A DNA stretch of 64,000 bases from Clitopilus passeckerianus (lineage: Eukaryota; Basidiomycota; Agaricomycetes; Agaricales; Entolomataceae), in NCBI GenBank assembly GCA_944990035.1, contig CALYLX010000040.1:496001-560000 (forward strand). Direction: 5' to 3'. How positions within the stretch are numbered: position 1 is the stretch's first letter; each line of letters begins with the position of its first letter. Shown in pieces: positions 32,601 through 44,680 of the stretch. Both the position numbers and the translations under genes were made by a program. The notes beneath the pieces are model-generated. The model did not search any database. It had not been told where the DNA came from and was given only the letters and a program-made list of their open reading frames with translations.

Positions 32601-33737
32601 CATAAGCAAAAGTAAACGAATCTGCGGACAAGTCCTTACTTGAATCTAGAAGGAGCATGTGCGTCAGATGTCATGGCCAAGCATTGTACACCCCGAACCT
32701 ACAAGTAATCTCCCAATTATCACCTGCGACACTCTTGAAGTTTCCGCCGGTTATCACGATTCCATCGCGAGTCTCTAGGCCCTCGAGGATGGATTCCTGA
32801 ACTCCTTTCAGCTCACGGATATCGGGACGTGTTTGAGCAACAGATATTCTCGGCGGCTCAGCCACCAGCTCGTTCGTTTCAATCCATTCAGTATCCGGAC
32901 CCGTAGTGCCCCCGCCTGAGTCTCCCGTCTTAACGACTGCGTTCTCTGTTGTTTGTTGATCAGCTTGGCTGTCTTTATGCCTGGACCCATCCAGTAGTAG
33001 TTCCCGGGTATTCGAGTCTGCCGTACGTTGAATTACTGGCCGGGGAATAAGTCTCAATCACTGCTTACTATTGGCCTTCTCGTTCCTAACCGCCGGTGCA
33101 ACAAGAGGACTGGGTGGCATTGCCTCGTGTTCTGCCTCCAAACAGACGCTGGGAATGGTGTCCTCATTCGGGCAGCCCGATGTGTTCTTTACGAGCTTTA
33201 TGAAAGTGTCTGTATATCATTTTAGTCAGTAACAAATTCAGTCATCTGGTGGAATTACTTACCATTGCACCTCAACGCATTAAAGGAGCCTTGTTCCCAA
33301 CATGCCAGGAGCACTGCACGAAGCACTGAGTCTTCTAACAACAGTTTTGTGGCCTCCCCTTCCTTCACTGTAGCTCCATAGCGCGACAGAACCATACCGA
33401 GAAGCGATGCTTCAACGATAGGCCTGAAGTGAGGTGAAAGCGTCTTATACTCGGTCCAATCATATTCCGAGAGCAACGACATGTCTTCTTTGGATTCCAT
33501 ATCATCTTCACCCTTGTTCAGGGCTTCCTTTTCTGTACTTTCGGTGGATGCGTCTTCATCTTCCTCAGGTGGTATGGCTGAAGTCGCGGATGCATCTTCT
33601 CGGCTGGAGCTGCTGGCAGCAGCAGCAGATCGTCTCCCATACTCCCATAGGAAATAGCCGCCAGCTACAAGTGCCAATGCACCAGCTGGGATCAGATACT
33701 TTGAAAGTCGATTCCTGGCCCGGAAACGGCCCAACAT
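29663..33737 (-). CDS. NACHT-ankyrin protein with N-terminal membrane segment, paralogue C
   Basis: Nine exons on the minus strand: 33737-33263, 33209-33069, 33035-32703, 32645-32640, 32586-32413, 32356-32332, 32274-31702, 31641-31301 and 31245-29663. They total 3651 nt (1216 codons plus stop). Residues about 14-31 (LIPAGALALVAGGYFLW) form one hydrophobic segment, followed by an acidic Ser/Glu-rich linker. The NACHT NTPase has Walker A PGVGKTTIA (377-385), Walker B IVLDALDE (about 476) and LLITSR (about 509). A winged-helix-like part (FLMAELHMNTL; LPKGIDATYERV) and the usual HFTAQDFF block follow. About ten ankyrin repeats of 34 residues end near residue 1170, then a unique tail. By analogy with fungal NOD-like receptors the protein may sense non-self or stress through the repeats; this is inference. 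The start was chosen by homology with paralogue D. Confidence 0.85.
30090..30690 (-). repeat. 102-bp tandem repeats encoding ankyrin units, gene C
   Basis: The ankyrin array is built from 34-codon units (GVVGLLLNHKGIDVNLANNY then GWTPLTWAARNGHE). Two adjacent units at about 30330-30530 are nearly identical in DNA, which implies recent unit duplication or gene conversion. Confidence 0.85.
32332..32356 (-). other. 25-nt exon encoding the Walker A loop, gene C
   Basis: The exon is flanked by CTAG acceptor and GTAAGT donor. It joins ...CPGI-C to complete the Pro codon and supplies GVGKTTI. The same 25-nt exon occurs in D (47590-47614) and E (52749-52773). Confidence 0.85.
32640..32645 (-). other. 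Probable 6-nt exon (ATTCAA), gene C
   Basis: ATTCAA sits between a CTAG acceptor and a GTAAGG donor, with branch-like CTGAC and ATGAC boxes in the flanking introns. The same six bases with flanking sites occur in D (47902-47907) and E (53056-53061). Inclusion adds two residues in frame; skipping also keeps frame, so transcripts must decide. Confidence 0.6.
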
Positions 33738-34302
33738 GACATCAACGACGGTAAATGTAAGCGTTTTGTTCGAGCTGTAGGCGTAGGAGGTGGGGATATG
33801 GTTTGTTGGCCAGAAGAAAGGTGTCAAGATGGGCTGTGTGCAACCTGTCGTCTGGGCGCTTGTGTCCACAAGCAGGTCATGAGGCTGAAAAGCGCTAATC
33901 TCGACGTTAGTGCTGGTTCGCAAGGTCACGGTGAAAGGATCCGACGTACCCCAGCATTCATTTTTCGAATCCCTCATTGACGATTTCCCAACGCTAAAGG
34001 TCCGTCAGTTGCTGGATGTTAAGACAGTCGCTTGGAGGTCAGCTCCTGATTAGTTCTTTGCGTTTCGGACGGTCGGCAGCGAGGAATCAGCAGTTTTAGG
34101 ATTCGAAAGTTGCATTGCAGATTTTGAATTCGATTACACCATAGTCGATACGATACGATACAGTACCCGCAAAGCTGGTGAACCAGACTTGACTCGAGTC
34201 GCTGAACTCGGCGTGGACTCGGCGAATTGAAGACTAGAAGAGGCAGATTCTTCTCACGAGTAACGACTTGTGGGGATGGCCAATGCTTCGCATGGCGGTT
34301 TA

Positions 34303-35475
34303 CGAGTCTGGAGTTTATTTTATTATGGTGACCTCTTCTATCCGAGTTATCTATACTCCGAGATGCAATGAACCACACTTTGAACCACACCCTACTTGTG
34401 ATTACTACCTGTTCTAACGTTTCTGTCCGACGCGCCTTTAAGGCGCGACATGTTGTGCATAAAGCTCCGAAGCCGACTGGTTGTCCGATAATGATTGTAA
34501 AGCCTAACTTGCAGATGTACATTCGGCATTATCTCTGGTGTACGAGAAGACGGGCAGCGTCAAGTTCAGAGGTTTACTTGAGGACCAAAGGTGTGGTACG
34601 GCAGGTACGGCTATGTCCGTAGTGCGTGATGGCCATGTATTCGGCAGTGATAGTCGACGAGGAGACCATGTGTTTGTATACCATACATGGGTCTATGACG
34701 CAATTTCTGTGGAGCGCAAGCCCAAAGAGGCAATCGAACATCAAGCGAACCAATTGAAAAGCGGAGACGTAACCCTAGTGTTGCAACGGTTCGGCTCCGC
34801 TCGACTCGACTCGGCTTTGAGCCGGCTCTGAGTCGTTGAGCTACGGCTCGTGACATAACATTTCCATTTAAGGAAGCCAGCAGAGACGGCAGGTCGTATC
34901 TGCTCGAATTAAGCATAAACAACAGCGCTTTCTGTGCTAATTCAAGCTGTATTACCTACCCACAGCGCTTCATGCTTTACAATGGGCTTGCTCGATGGAA
35001 TGGCAGTCACAATTGGCTTCCACTTCGGGGGGGTAATGGACTTTGAGTCGCGTCTGATGGTAAGGCGCGTCAACAGGAGCAAATACTATCTGGAAGAAAA
35101 GCCAAGTTTCAACAACCCTAAGAACTTTGGTCAAGATCCTTCATCCTATTAGGCGTATGTCACTACAGTGTATCATGTGTATGCTTGCAACTTGATTTAC
35201 GAAGTAGAAAGGCTCTGATGGCTGGTAAATGCTATCTCAAAAAGTAGGACTTCCTCTTTAGGAAATGAAATGATTGAGCTGTGGCTCAAAATACGGCTAG
35301 CCGGTTCTGAGCCTGAGCCGATGCATCGACTCGACTCGGCTAAAACGCGGCTCGACTCGAACGGCTCACGGTTCTGAGTCGAGCCGTTGCAACACTACGT
35401 AACCCATCACTGATGCGGACGGTCGCTTATGACCCTCATAGGAAAAAGGACTCGCTTTCGTAAACTCCAGACTCG
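34303..35475. mobile_element. TA-flanked MITE, copy 1 (split by a hAT-type MITE)
   Basis: The ends CGAGTCTGGAGTTTA and its reverse complement are perfect inverted repeats flanked by TA on both sides, as expected for a Tc1/mariner-type nonautonomous element. Without the inner insertion the body is about 540 bp. The right part is homologous to the left end of the copy at 62123-62701. No coding capacity seen. Confidence 0.7.
34776..35397. mobile_element. hAT-type MITE with 8-bp target duplication
   Basis: 622 bp with terminal inverted repeats TAGTGTTGCAACGG / CCGTTGCAACACTA, flanked by the perfect 8-bp duplication CGTAACCC (34768-34775 and 35398-35405). The subterminal regions are rich in GACTCG/CGAGTC words. 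An 8-bp duplication and TAGTG-type ends point to the hAT superfamily. It carries no transposase, so it must be mobilised in trans. Confidence 0.85.
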
Positions 35476-35689
35476 TAACAAGAGGAAAGAATCATGGCAC
35501 GTGCCGTCATGACAAACTCGTCACAGACGATCATGATTCGACGACGGACCGAAAGTCCTTTCCATAAAGCCATTATGACGCTTGCTGTATATACATCGTG
35601 GATGCTGACTCGATCGGCTAGTTCTGGCGATACCTGCACTGCACCCTCTCCCAAAGCCCTCTTACTGTACTTTCCGTTTGACTTTTAGG

Positions 35690-37320
35690 ATGCAACCTCC
35701 AATCGTCCTCAAATCGACTACTTCCTCACCCTGTCCTCCTGTAACCATCTACAGCCATCTGTACCCCCAACAAAACTTGACAATGCTCGCCCAATGCCGT
35801 AAAGCCAACTACCTATCGAAGGAACTCAAGTCCACGCTCTTCACCTCGACGGCTTACATCTCGAACCATGGTTTCTCAAGCTATTAACGCGGTCCCCATT
35901 CCTAATGGTCGCACTTGGCAAGAAATCAAGAACATGAGGTAGAGAACGTCGTCAAGAATCCGGCTGTGACCTACCTTGACGTACTTGTATATTCTCGGTG
36001 GAAGGTGTGTATGTACACGCGTATCTCTTTGCTTTTAGACTCATTTAGGTGTATAGACACTACCAAGACATGGCCTGGTCAAACGAATGAGGTTCTTCAC
36101 GTCGGCGACGTATACGTTTACCAGCACTTGGACATGAGGCTATAAGACTGACTCAAAGCCATATGTCTGGAGTCAAATTCCAAGGTCCGTCGATTCATCC
36201 AGTTCCATTTTCTCGACTCGTTATCTCACCCATTCCCTATAGATCCACACCGACCACTCCCTATGCGCCTTGGTCTTTTATGTTGCCGACCGGTTTCTCA
36301 AAGCCAATGTTAGAGCCGTCCTTTGCGCGACAAGAGTTCAAGCTTCGCGACTATCAACGGTTCCATTGACGTTCTACTGTCACATGAGACGATGAGGATC
36401 CCTGTCAAGATACAGAAAGCGAATTCCCGAAAAAGCCACGTCGTCTGCGTCAGCTCAACAGCTTGATGTTTGACAAGCCGTACAAGAAATATCTCCGCGA
36501 GACATGTGAAGTTCTCGAGAAGGGAGCAAAATTATCAGTCGTAAGTTTTCACTCGAATACCTGGGGACAAATTTATTAATTATACTACCCAGCTCAGCTT
36601 CCCTGTCTGGCGCTCCCTCTCCTTCAAACACTTCTGCGAGAATGAAAACGGAATCTGGCTCTAACGTAACGACTCCTCTCGTGGTCTGCTGGCCCGTACA
36701 TGCTTCCTTTCATCCATCTGCGCATACCTCCCATCCACTACACGTGCAGGAACGACCTTAGCGGATGCGAGGGATGTTGTTCATCTCTCCGTCAGCTCCG
36801 TCAAGACGGTGAAGACGAAGGGAAAAGACGAAGCTACCTTCGTTCTCAACCTTGGAACTACAGGTCGTTGGTCCCTCGCCGCTGCCATTTACGCGCATCA
36901 GCGACGGCTCAGAGTGGTGACGAATATAAAGAGTTATGGGAGCCGAAGCTGAGATGGGAAAGAATGAACCGTTGATGGGTTGTCTTCGCCTTTCAGAGTT
37001 CCGGAGGCGTCAGTGGGGTGGTGGAAAGAAGAATTCGGCATGGATAGAAAGAGACGGCTTGTTGACAAGGCGAGGCGGGAGAGCAATAAATTCCTCTTGT
37101 GGCGCTGTGTACCCTGGGACGCTAGCTATGGTTGAAGAAGAAAGGGTGGATGATGGCGAAGGAATCTATCGCCACCCAGGCGTCATCTTCGGCAGTTTGC
37201 TGGTCGGACCTCGAGAACCGACTGTACCTTCGCCCCAGATCAGGCTTCCAGGACCTTTAATTCGAGTCTCTTCTCGAAGCTGCATTCGCAGCGGCACCAG
37301 TTGTAGTGGATGAAGTGGTG
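35690..37320 (+). pseudogene. Degenerate gene of unknown family, copy 1
   Basis: Collinear with 42650-44680 in several blocks: LSKELKSTLF-like, NPAVTYLD-like, a block near 36190-36360, DKPYKKYLRETCEVLEKGAK (about 36470-36535) before a GTAAGT donor, and a TADARDV-like block near 36750. Frames are broken repeatedly, so no product is likely. The family was not recognised. Confidence 0.45.
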
Positions 37321-37329
37321 GAAAAAACA

Positions 37330-39271
37330 GTCTAGGGGGGGAGTTCGCGTTGGATGTCCCTCGGCGACATGTGTAGGCGCAGCGGGAGCACCAACTCGAG
37401 CATGGCTTGAATCATTGAGATGTTTAGGACGGACGGGCGGGAAATAGTGATGAGGGGTACGAGCAGGGAAAAGTAGGCTGGGAGGGAGAGGAAGGCAATA
37501 TGCAGTCGTTTGGCCATCATTATGGGTCAGTTTGGCGCGAGGGTGGACGGAACTGGAGGAGGTTGAAGCTAAAAAGGAGATTACCCGAATGACGCAATGA
37601 CATCTGGAAAGAATATTTTTACGACGAGAAATCTCATCTCAGCGAAACAACCACTTTTACACTAGTACTGCTTTCCTCGTCCTTCCGTCTGAATCCTAGA
37701 TGACATCAACGCTGCTGCCTCCCTCGGTACGATCGACATAACGCATGCATATCACTGCATCACGTCGAATATGCAACGACCGTCACTGAAGGATACGAGA
37801 CTATCGCAATCATTCACTTCTTGCTCTTTGCTGCTGTCCTGCGTATCTCCTACCACATGCACACACCACATGAAGGAAGCCCCCCGCCCTCCTTCGTACC
37901 TCAGCATATCCACTCACTGAACATGCTTCAACAACATGGAGGATCCTTTGGGCACGATGGGGGTGAACAGGGCTAGGACGTCTGAGTTGGAAGGGGAGAA
38001 GATCGTGAGAAAATAACATATTTTACGTCGAGTGATCTGGCGCAGTCAGTCAAATCTCGGCCTTGACCCTTCCATCTGCTCTAACTTAGGCCATTCACGG
38101 CTACGTTAAAGAAGGAACTCGTGCCCCCAATGACTTTCGGGCGGAACACATCCACGGCGGCCCTTTTCAAATGTTTTCTACCACTTAGCAGTAGCATCCA
38201 GATCTCGTACGGAACATGTCATCGCAATGGACACGTACCTTACATCCGATCAACCTCTACTTCGAACTTATCTCGAACAATCCTAGTTGCCATCCGACAA
38301 ACTTATTGAAACCTGCCCACTGCAGCTGCATCCTCCTGCCTTTGTCCTGACTCCGACATCCAACGCAACATACGCCACCTGGAGCACCTTCCCAATCCTT
38401 TGTTCCCTTATCACCGTGGCTGCTCCTTCCAGCCCGCTTTGCGCTTTCTTGTCCTCCTCCTATCACTTTGACTGCATAACGGCTCTCTCCCCCTTTATTC
38501 CGCCAAGACTTATCTACTCACTGAATGTACGGAACCTGCTTTCGCGGGCCGAAGCACAAATCGAGATGGTAGCTGTATGCGGGTGGGCTTGCAGAAACGA
38601 CGGAATTGCGCCGGCGACTACATCGATGACCCTGGAACGATTGTTTGCTGGAAACTAAGTCTCGACCTGGGACGCCGTCGGTGAACTCTTCGGCATCCTC
38701 AACACTGTATTTCATAACAAGAGCCACCTCCCCTCCTATGACACATCTTTCAAGCTTCTATCGAGTTTTTCCGCCTAGCAACCCTTCCGAGTGTATACAA
38801 CGACCTCACACCGACCCTCTCGCCTCAAAACTCAATGGCGAAGAACGCCAATCCTGCGTTCGAGTAGGAAAGAGTCTTAGTAGAGGTGGTTAAGGTTATA
38901 ACGGTGGACATTCTACGAGATAGGTTCAATAACTACTGACATGTAATCCACTACCAACAACAATCGTGCTCAAAGCTCTGCCCTTCCCTTGGCACGACTC
39001 CTCCCCTGAACCGCTTGAGCCCTGGCCGCATTCTGTACCTCCTAGGTCCATCTCTCCGTTCCGCCACTCAAGCCGCTTCAGCACGGAACATGATTTTTTT
39101 TACGGGGAGGATGGTTTCCGCCACTGCCTCGCTATTACATTCTTCGAACTCCTTTCACCTCTGCGAATCAAAATATGACGAGGAGGTTTTGTTACAAATA
39201 CAAAAACAACGAAATTCGGCCAACTCGACATCCTAGAAACCGATTTGCAAGTCTGCATCATCCACGAGACT
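37330..39271. other. Gene-poor stretch with a duplicated fragment
   Basis: 37590-37850 is diverged but collinear with 56380-56620 (shared GACATCAACGCTGCT and ATGCAACGACCG words). The remainder has short frames only and nothing recognised. Confidence 0.4.
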
Positions 39272-41764
39272 TTAGATGAGGAAGGGCATCATGTAAAAGA
39301 TGCCGAAGTACTGTATAATCCACATCAGCCAACAAGAAGCGGAGTCAGTGCACAAATAAAACTTTTGCATACCATGAGATGAGGAGGATTGATACCCGTG
39401 GTTGGGATCTTCATTGAACCCTCTGGATCCTCCTCGCCATCGACTCCGTTACAAATGAGCGTCTGCTCAGGTGAACTTGGAGGGGACAGCGCCCAATACT
39501 CGGTACCTGAATTATGGTGGTCAGGAACAAGTGCTCTGGAGAGGTAAGCGCTCTCACCGTGATGTCTGAACCCTAGCATTCGAGGAGCCATAGTGGGCAC
39601 ACTATAGTTGTGCGCAACAAGCACCAGTCAGCGAGATTTTACCGTCTGGGAAGCTTACATACCCGTCAAGAGAGTGGACGACTACGAGGGCATGTGTCAA
39701 CAGACATTTAAATGCGTCAGAGTGCTCGTACGTACCTCTGAAGATTCTTTCCCGTGTGATAACCTTCTCGACCCACCGAGCATAAGTCTCGTTGCCCGTG
39801 CGGGGCTGACCGTATGTGTACATCTTCACGTTACTGGTAGAGTCCAGGTTGGTCAGATGAAGACGATATCGAATCGGAAATCAATACATACGTAGAAGGG
39901 AAGATCTTCTGCAAAGACACTGCGCAGAGCGATGCCATTGCGCCGCCAAGCGAGTGACCGGTGCACACAATAGAATAAGAAGGATGGCTACCCAGTTCGG
40001 ATGTGACTTTCTTAATCGTTGAGTCTGAAACGGATCTCCACCTGTGTGGCGTGTTGAGTCCGAGAACGAACACAGGAAAAAAAAAATTAATACTCACGCT
40101 TGTTGGAAGCCAAAGTGCACTTGGGTTCCATCTTGAAGACGTGCCAGTTAATGATCCCATTCAGAAACTCTAATTTTTAAATTAAGGTACATACCGGGTG
40201 CGTCAACAGCGGCGCTCGCAGGATTCCAGTTTACCATCATGCCCAACGCATCGGACACGAAGTTCATCGGTGTAGTACTGTATAATTTAGGAATCAGTAA
40301 GACAGCCAAATGCATGGCGGTGCGATAATTGACCTTCCACGATAAGCGACAATGATCTCCTTGCGAGTGTCGTCCCGTGCAACGTAGCCATGCGAATCCG
40401 TAAAGAGGTCCCACATCTGTGCCATTCAACCCACATTTAGCACATTCGACGGAAGTTATGAACGGAAGTATTTCTCACCTTCCCGCACAACTTCTGCCCG
40501 TTCGGGCGGCCGAGAGTGGGAAGCGTCAGGGCGTACGCCGTCGACGCGAACTTGAAGTAATGCACTAGGTCGTCGTAGACGGCTGGTGTAATTTAATTAC
40601 GAGATGCAATACTAAAGTAAGTGCCATAGCTCACCCTGCGTAACGGAAGGCTTGTGTGCAAGCCCAAGGGCCGTGGCTTGCATACTGCTGGTTTGTCGAG
40701 TCGCTGTGAATTGACTGTTCAGCTGATCGAGGCCTGGTAGGCTGGGAATCTTGAAGCCTAGCTTGGAAATCGCAGGAAGGGTAGGGAGACCAGCCAAGCC
40801 AGGTAAGGTGCGAGATGTCGTTTCAGATGAGATGGTAGCATCCTTCTGCACAACTGCATGGGTCTCAGTAACCTGGACTGAGGAATCTGGTTGGACGACC
40901 GTTTGGGTAACATCGACATTGATGGAGGCATCCGGCCCTACGGTCGTATGCGTAACAATGGTCGCAGCACCCTGCCAGTCCGGGCCAAGTGCCTTAGCCC
41001 TGGCAACTTTGACGACCTCGTTGTTACCGTCCATAATACCAGTGACGCCATCCTTGACCATTTGGCGAACGGAACCGGCGCGCAAGAGCTTCATACCAGG
41101 CAAATGTCTCCCTGTGATTCCGCTGGTGATTCCAGACAGGACTTTGTTTTTCTGTGTAGATGCAGCCGCTACCTCCTCCTCGTCCTGTTCGGTGAGTCCA
41201 TAACGGGCGGCGTAGTCCCTGAGTTGCTTCCTGAAGCCCGCGTTGGGATGGGTGACGCGTCGACAGTCATGGGCGTAGGCAATGGCTTCTTCAGCGGTCA
41301 AGCCCTTAGCGGCAATAAGATAGGCGCAAGTAACGGAAACGCTACGGCTGAGACCGCCCAAACAGTGCACCTAAAAGAAGAGTGATTTTTGAGTGACGGA
41401 TCGGACGGCTATAATCGATGCAAGCGACACGCACTAAGACTTTAGTCCCATCATCCTTGGAAAGGGCCTTGTGGATGAATTCAGTGGTCCGGTCGAAGTG
41501 TTCAGAGATGTCGCAGAAGGGTAGATCGGAGATGCAGATGTGGAGATGCTCGATCTTTCCGGGGATGATGGGGGCAACTTCGACGACAGAGACAACATGG
41601 GTAATACCAAGATGCGCAAGAGCAGCCCAGTTTCCAGCGACGATCCAGTCGGTGAGGTAGAGTCGGGGTGTTATCTGGCTGGCAGTGAGGGCACCGATAC
41701 TTCCAGGGATGGATTTGAGTGAGTTGAGAGGAGAAGAAGCAAGATTGAGCAAAGAGGAAGCCAT
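39272..41764 (-). CDS. Predicted dual-specificity phosphatase - class-3 lipase fusion protein
   Basis: Twelve exons: 41764-41435, 41370-40635, 40582-40479, 40416-40334, 40277-40195, 40131-40098, 40041-39892, 39833-39736, 39681-39663, 39601-39558, 39506-39373 and 39310-39272. They total 1854 nt (617 codons plus stop) with all phases consistent. Residues about 27-165 form a dual-specificity phosphatase domain with active site HCLGGLSR (Cys113, Arg119). A linker of about 190 residues has repeated Val/Asp/Thr-rich words (VGPDASINVDV; VQPDSSVQV). From about 356 a class-3 lipase follows: VYDDLVHYFKFAS, VAYRGS, VHFGF, nucleophile GHSLGG (Ser487), DGVP (Asp545) and PPHLMYFG (His603). The 736-nt exon 2 reads from the phosphatase straight into the lipase start without a stop. 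Two adjacent genes sharing this exon cannot be fully excluded. No signal peptide is seen at the fusion N terminus, whereas many fungal class-3 lipases are secreted. Confidence 0.75.
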
Positions 41765-42640
41765 TGAACTTGCTGGGTCAGATAACCTCAGAGCTTTTTA
41801 ATTGCCGTCGCCGTTCATTATTCGCCGATGAATGGGATTGCGATTCAATTGTGCAGGTACCAACAGTCCCATCGGCAATCCACGATTTCCCCCATCGACT
41901 CAACACGGTGTTCCCCATAGAGGCTGGTACCAATCTCACACAGCCTTCACGACAGGCGTACTGGAAGTCTGTAAATAATGGGTTTTCTAGATTGAAGATT
42001 AGATTGGCCTGAACGAAGAAGCCAATTCGTCCTTCACGACGATGAACTCGAAATGAACCTTTGCCCCGAATTTTACTAGTATTCACAAAAGTTCTCTAGC
42101 TTGGCGAAAATTGAAGCGGCCGACCTGATGTTGTCTTGGTATGATTAGATGAGTAGTATGGCACGGCATCTTTACTAACCGGTTCTCAGGTAGCTGTCAG
42201 AATCTGTCAGAATTTGGTTTAGAACCAAGATTTGTTTCCAGGAGATAACATATCGCCGTATTCAAACAAGGCCCAACCCCGGGCTTACTTATCAAACCGG
42301 TCCGGGTTGGCCTGATGCTTCCCATCACAGGCTGTGCAGCTGAGTTTGAAGAGTCCCGGCATTTGCCTGACAGAAGAACTGAAGACTCAGAAGAGGAAGA
42401 GTCTTCCCACGATAGAGGTTGTGACAACGACACGTGCTCCTATGACAAAATCGCCGCGCGACTCCTCATTCGGATTGGCTATTCGCAAAAATGCTTGCCC
42501 AGAAGGACAGAAAAAGGTAAACCATTCAGATACTTACAGGACATACATTGCGGATGCCCACTCGGAAACGTAGATCCGAAAAGAGTGTCCTGGACCCCTA
42601 TAGGTACTTTTGGCTCAACTTGACAACGCGACCCGGAGCT
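41765..42640. other. Intergenic region upstream of the phosphatase-lipase gene
   Basis: No supported gene. A 102-codon open frame at 42315-42623 has an acidic N-terminal part (EDSEEEESSHD) but no family match or splice pattern; it may be the decayed start of the following pseudogene. Confidence 0.35.
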
Positions 42641-42649
42641 CCTTCCAAA

Positions 42650-44680
42650 GCACTCATTCACTTCGACTCCGCTTGCATCGATGCCTTCCTCAACCGCCCT
42701 CCTCTGAGATCACTCGCTCCAGCCTAACGCTGCTTCCCAACAACAAGACTTCTACTCGTCCAATGCCATGAGACAGTGATTCCAAAGAGTCACAACCACC
42801 TATTGAAGGAACTCGAGTGAACCTTCTTCACCTTGGCGACTCCCGGGAGTACCTATGGTACCTTAAATCGTCGACGCGGTGTCTACTCTTACCGTCGTAC
42901 TCGGCAAGGAACCAAGATGACGATGAAGTAGAGAATCTCGCCAAGAATCCGGCTGGGCTCTATCTCGGCTGTAGTTCTGTGTTCTCCACGAAAGGTGCGT
43001 ATATACAGGTCCCCATGTTATCAAACTCATGAAGATTTATAGATGCGAGCAACGAGTGTCGAACGAATGAAGCTTTCCCCGTTCGTGATATATTTTGTTC
43101 AATACCTGGACATTGGGAGACGAAGACATCCTCATAGCCGTGTCGAATATCAAGGTCCATTTATTCATACAATTCCATTCTCTTGACTCATTATCTCACC
43201 CGTTCTCTCTAGATCCATACCGACCGCTCCATATGAGCCTTGGTCAACTCTCACTCTCGGCCCCGTTTCTCAAATTGTAGAGCCGAACCCTATGCAACAT
43301 GGCGTCAAGCTTCATGTTCTTGAACGGTCCTGCAATAGGGTGGATGACAAGCCTTACGAGTAAAACCTCCGAGAGACGAATATGAAGTTGTAGAGAAGGG
43401 AGCATAGCATATAAATCCCCGTAAGTTTTTCCATCGAACCACGACTTCAATTGAATAACCAACCTCCCAGCTCCGCCTCCTCTCCGGCGTTCCGCCCTCT
43501 TGGAGCTCCGCCAATCTTTCGGTTTTACTACATCCCGGGAAAGCGAAGCAAGCATCAGGCCTCATACCTTGTAACGTCCAAATCTTCCCACTACTTCCTG
43601 CCCCATCCATGCCCCCTTCATCCTTCTGCCGCACACCTTCCTTTTCCCCTCCAGGAATGGCAGCGGACGCTAATGATGCTGCTCACGCCTGCATCATCGC
43701 ATGTCAAGATGGAGGCGACGAAGAAACAGACGAACTGCGTTCTTGGTGAACACCTGCCTCAACCCTGGAGTTTGGGGTTGTCGGCCTCTCCCCGCTTACA
43801 TTCAAGCGCACCAGCGACGCTTTGGCATCCAGGCCTCGTCTTGGGCGGTCTGGATATCAGGGCTTCAGAACGGACTGTTCTCAAGCAAACTCGACGAAAG
43901 AATCCAATCCTGCCTCGTTTAACTTAAATTAACGTCTCCCCCACCACCTCCTGCACCCATTCATCCATTCTTCATCCCTCCGTACACGCCCCTCTTTCGC
44001 ATCCACTACACGGGCAGGAACAGTAGCAGCGGATGCTAGGGAAGTCGATCATCTTCTGTCGCAAGCTGTCAAGACCGAGAAGACGAGGAAGAAGAAAAAA
44101 AAAGGACGAAGCTACCTCGATTTTAGGTGAACAACCCACCTCAAGCTGAGGCTACGGGTTGTTGGCCCCTCACGCTATCATTCACGCGCACCAGCGAGGG
44201 CTTATAGTGGTGGACGAACATAAACCGAAACCGTGGGAACCGGTGCTGAGATGGGCAAGAGCGTACCGTTGATGGCTGGCCTTGCCATCGAGACGTGTGG
44301 AGACGATGGAGGGCGTGGAGGGTGTCGAGAAGAAGAATTTGGCAAGGATCAAGGAGAGAGAAAGAAAGGGTACGCTACGAAGGGGAGAAGGGAGAAGAAG
44401 AGGCAATTTGGCGCATCATCATGCTCATTGTGAACAATCGGTGTATCCTTGGCTGAAGCTGGATGTAAGACACCCAGTTCTGGTCGAGGAAGTAGGGGAG
44501 GATACCGATTCAAAGGAACTTATCATGTTCGCCTTCGGCAATGTGGATATCAAATCCTCGAAACCCGACTGTACATTCGCCTTCGAATCAATCAGAATGG
44601 TCGAGACTTTGAAGTTTCGCCTTGAGGATGCGCAGGCAGCGGCACTAACCAGGCTAGACAAAGTGGAAGAGTAAAAGAGG
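42650..44680 (+). pseudogene. Degenerate gene of unknown family, copy 2
   Basis: Paralogous to 35690-37320, with matching blocks (LLKELE near 42800; the block near 43155-43330; DKPYE-like near 43345; TADAREVDHLL near 44025) and many stops. The last part (about 44440-44674) reads openly as LDVRHPVLVEEVGEDTDSKE... LEDAQAAALTRLDKVEE and stops at 44674. It may be the old C-terminal exon. No product is expected. Confidence 0.45.

Noticed and set aside
33738..33977. An N-terminal extension of 80 residues for NLR gene C (start at 33977).
   Set aside because: Paralogues D and E start at the Met just before the membrane segment, and the extension has no counterpart as protein in them.
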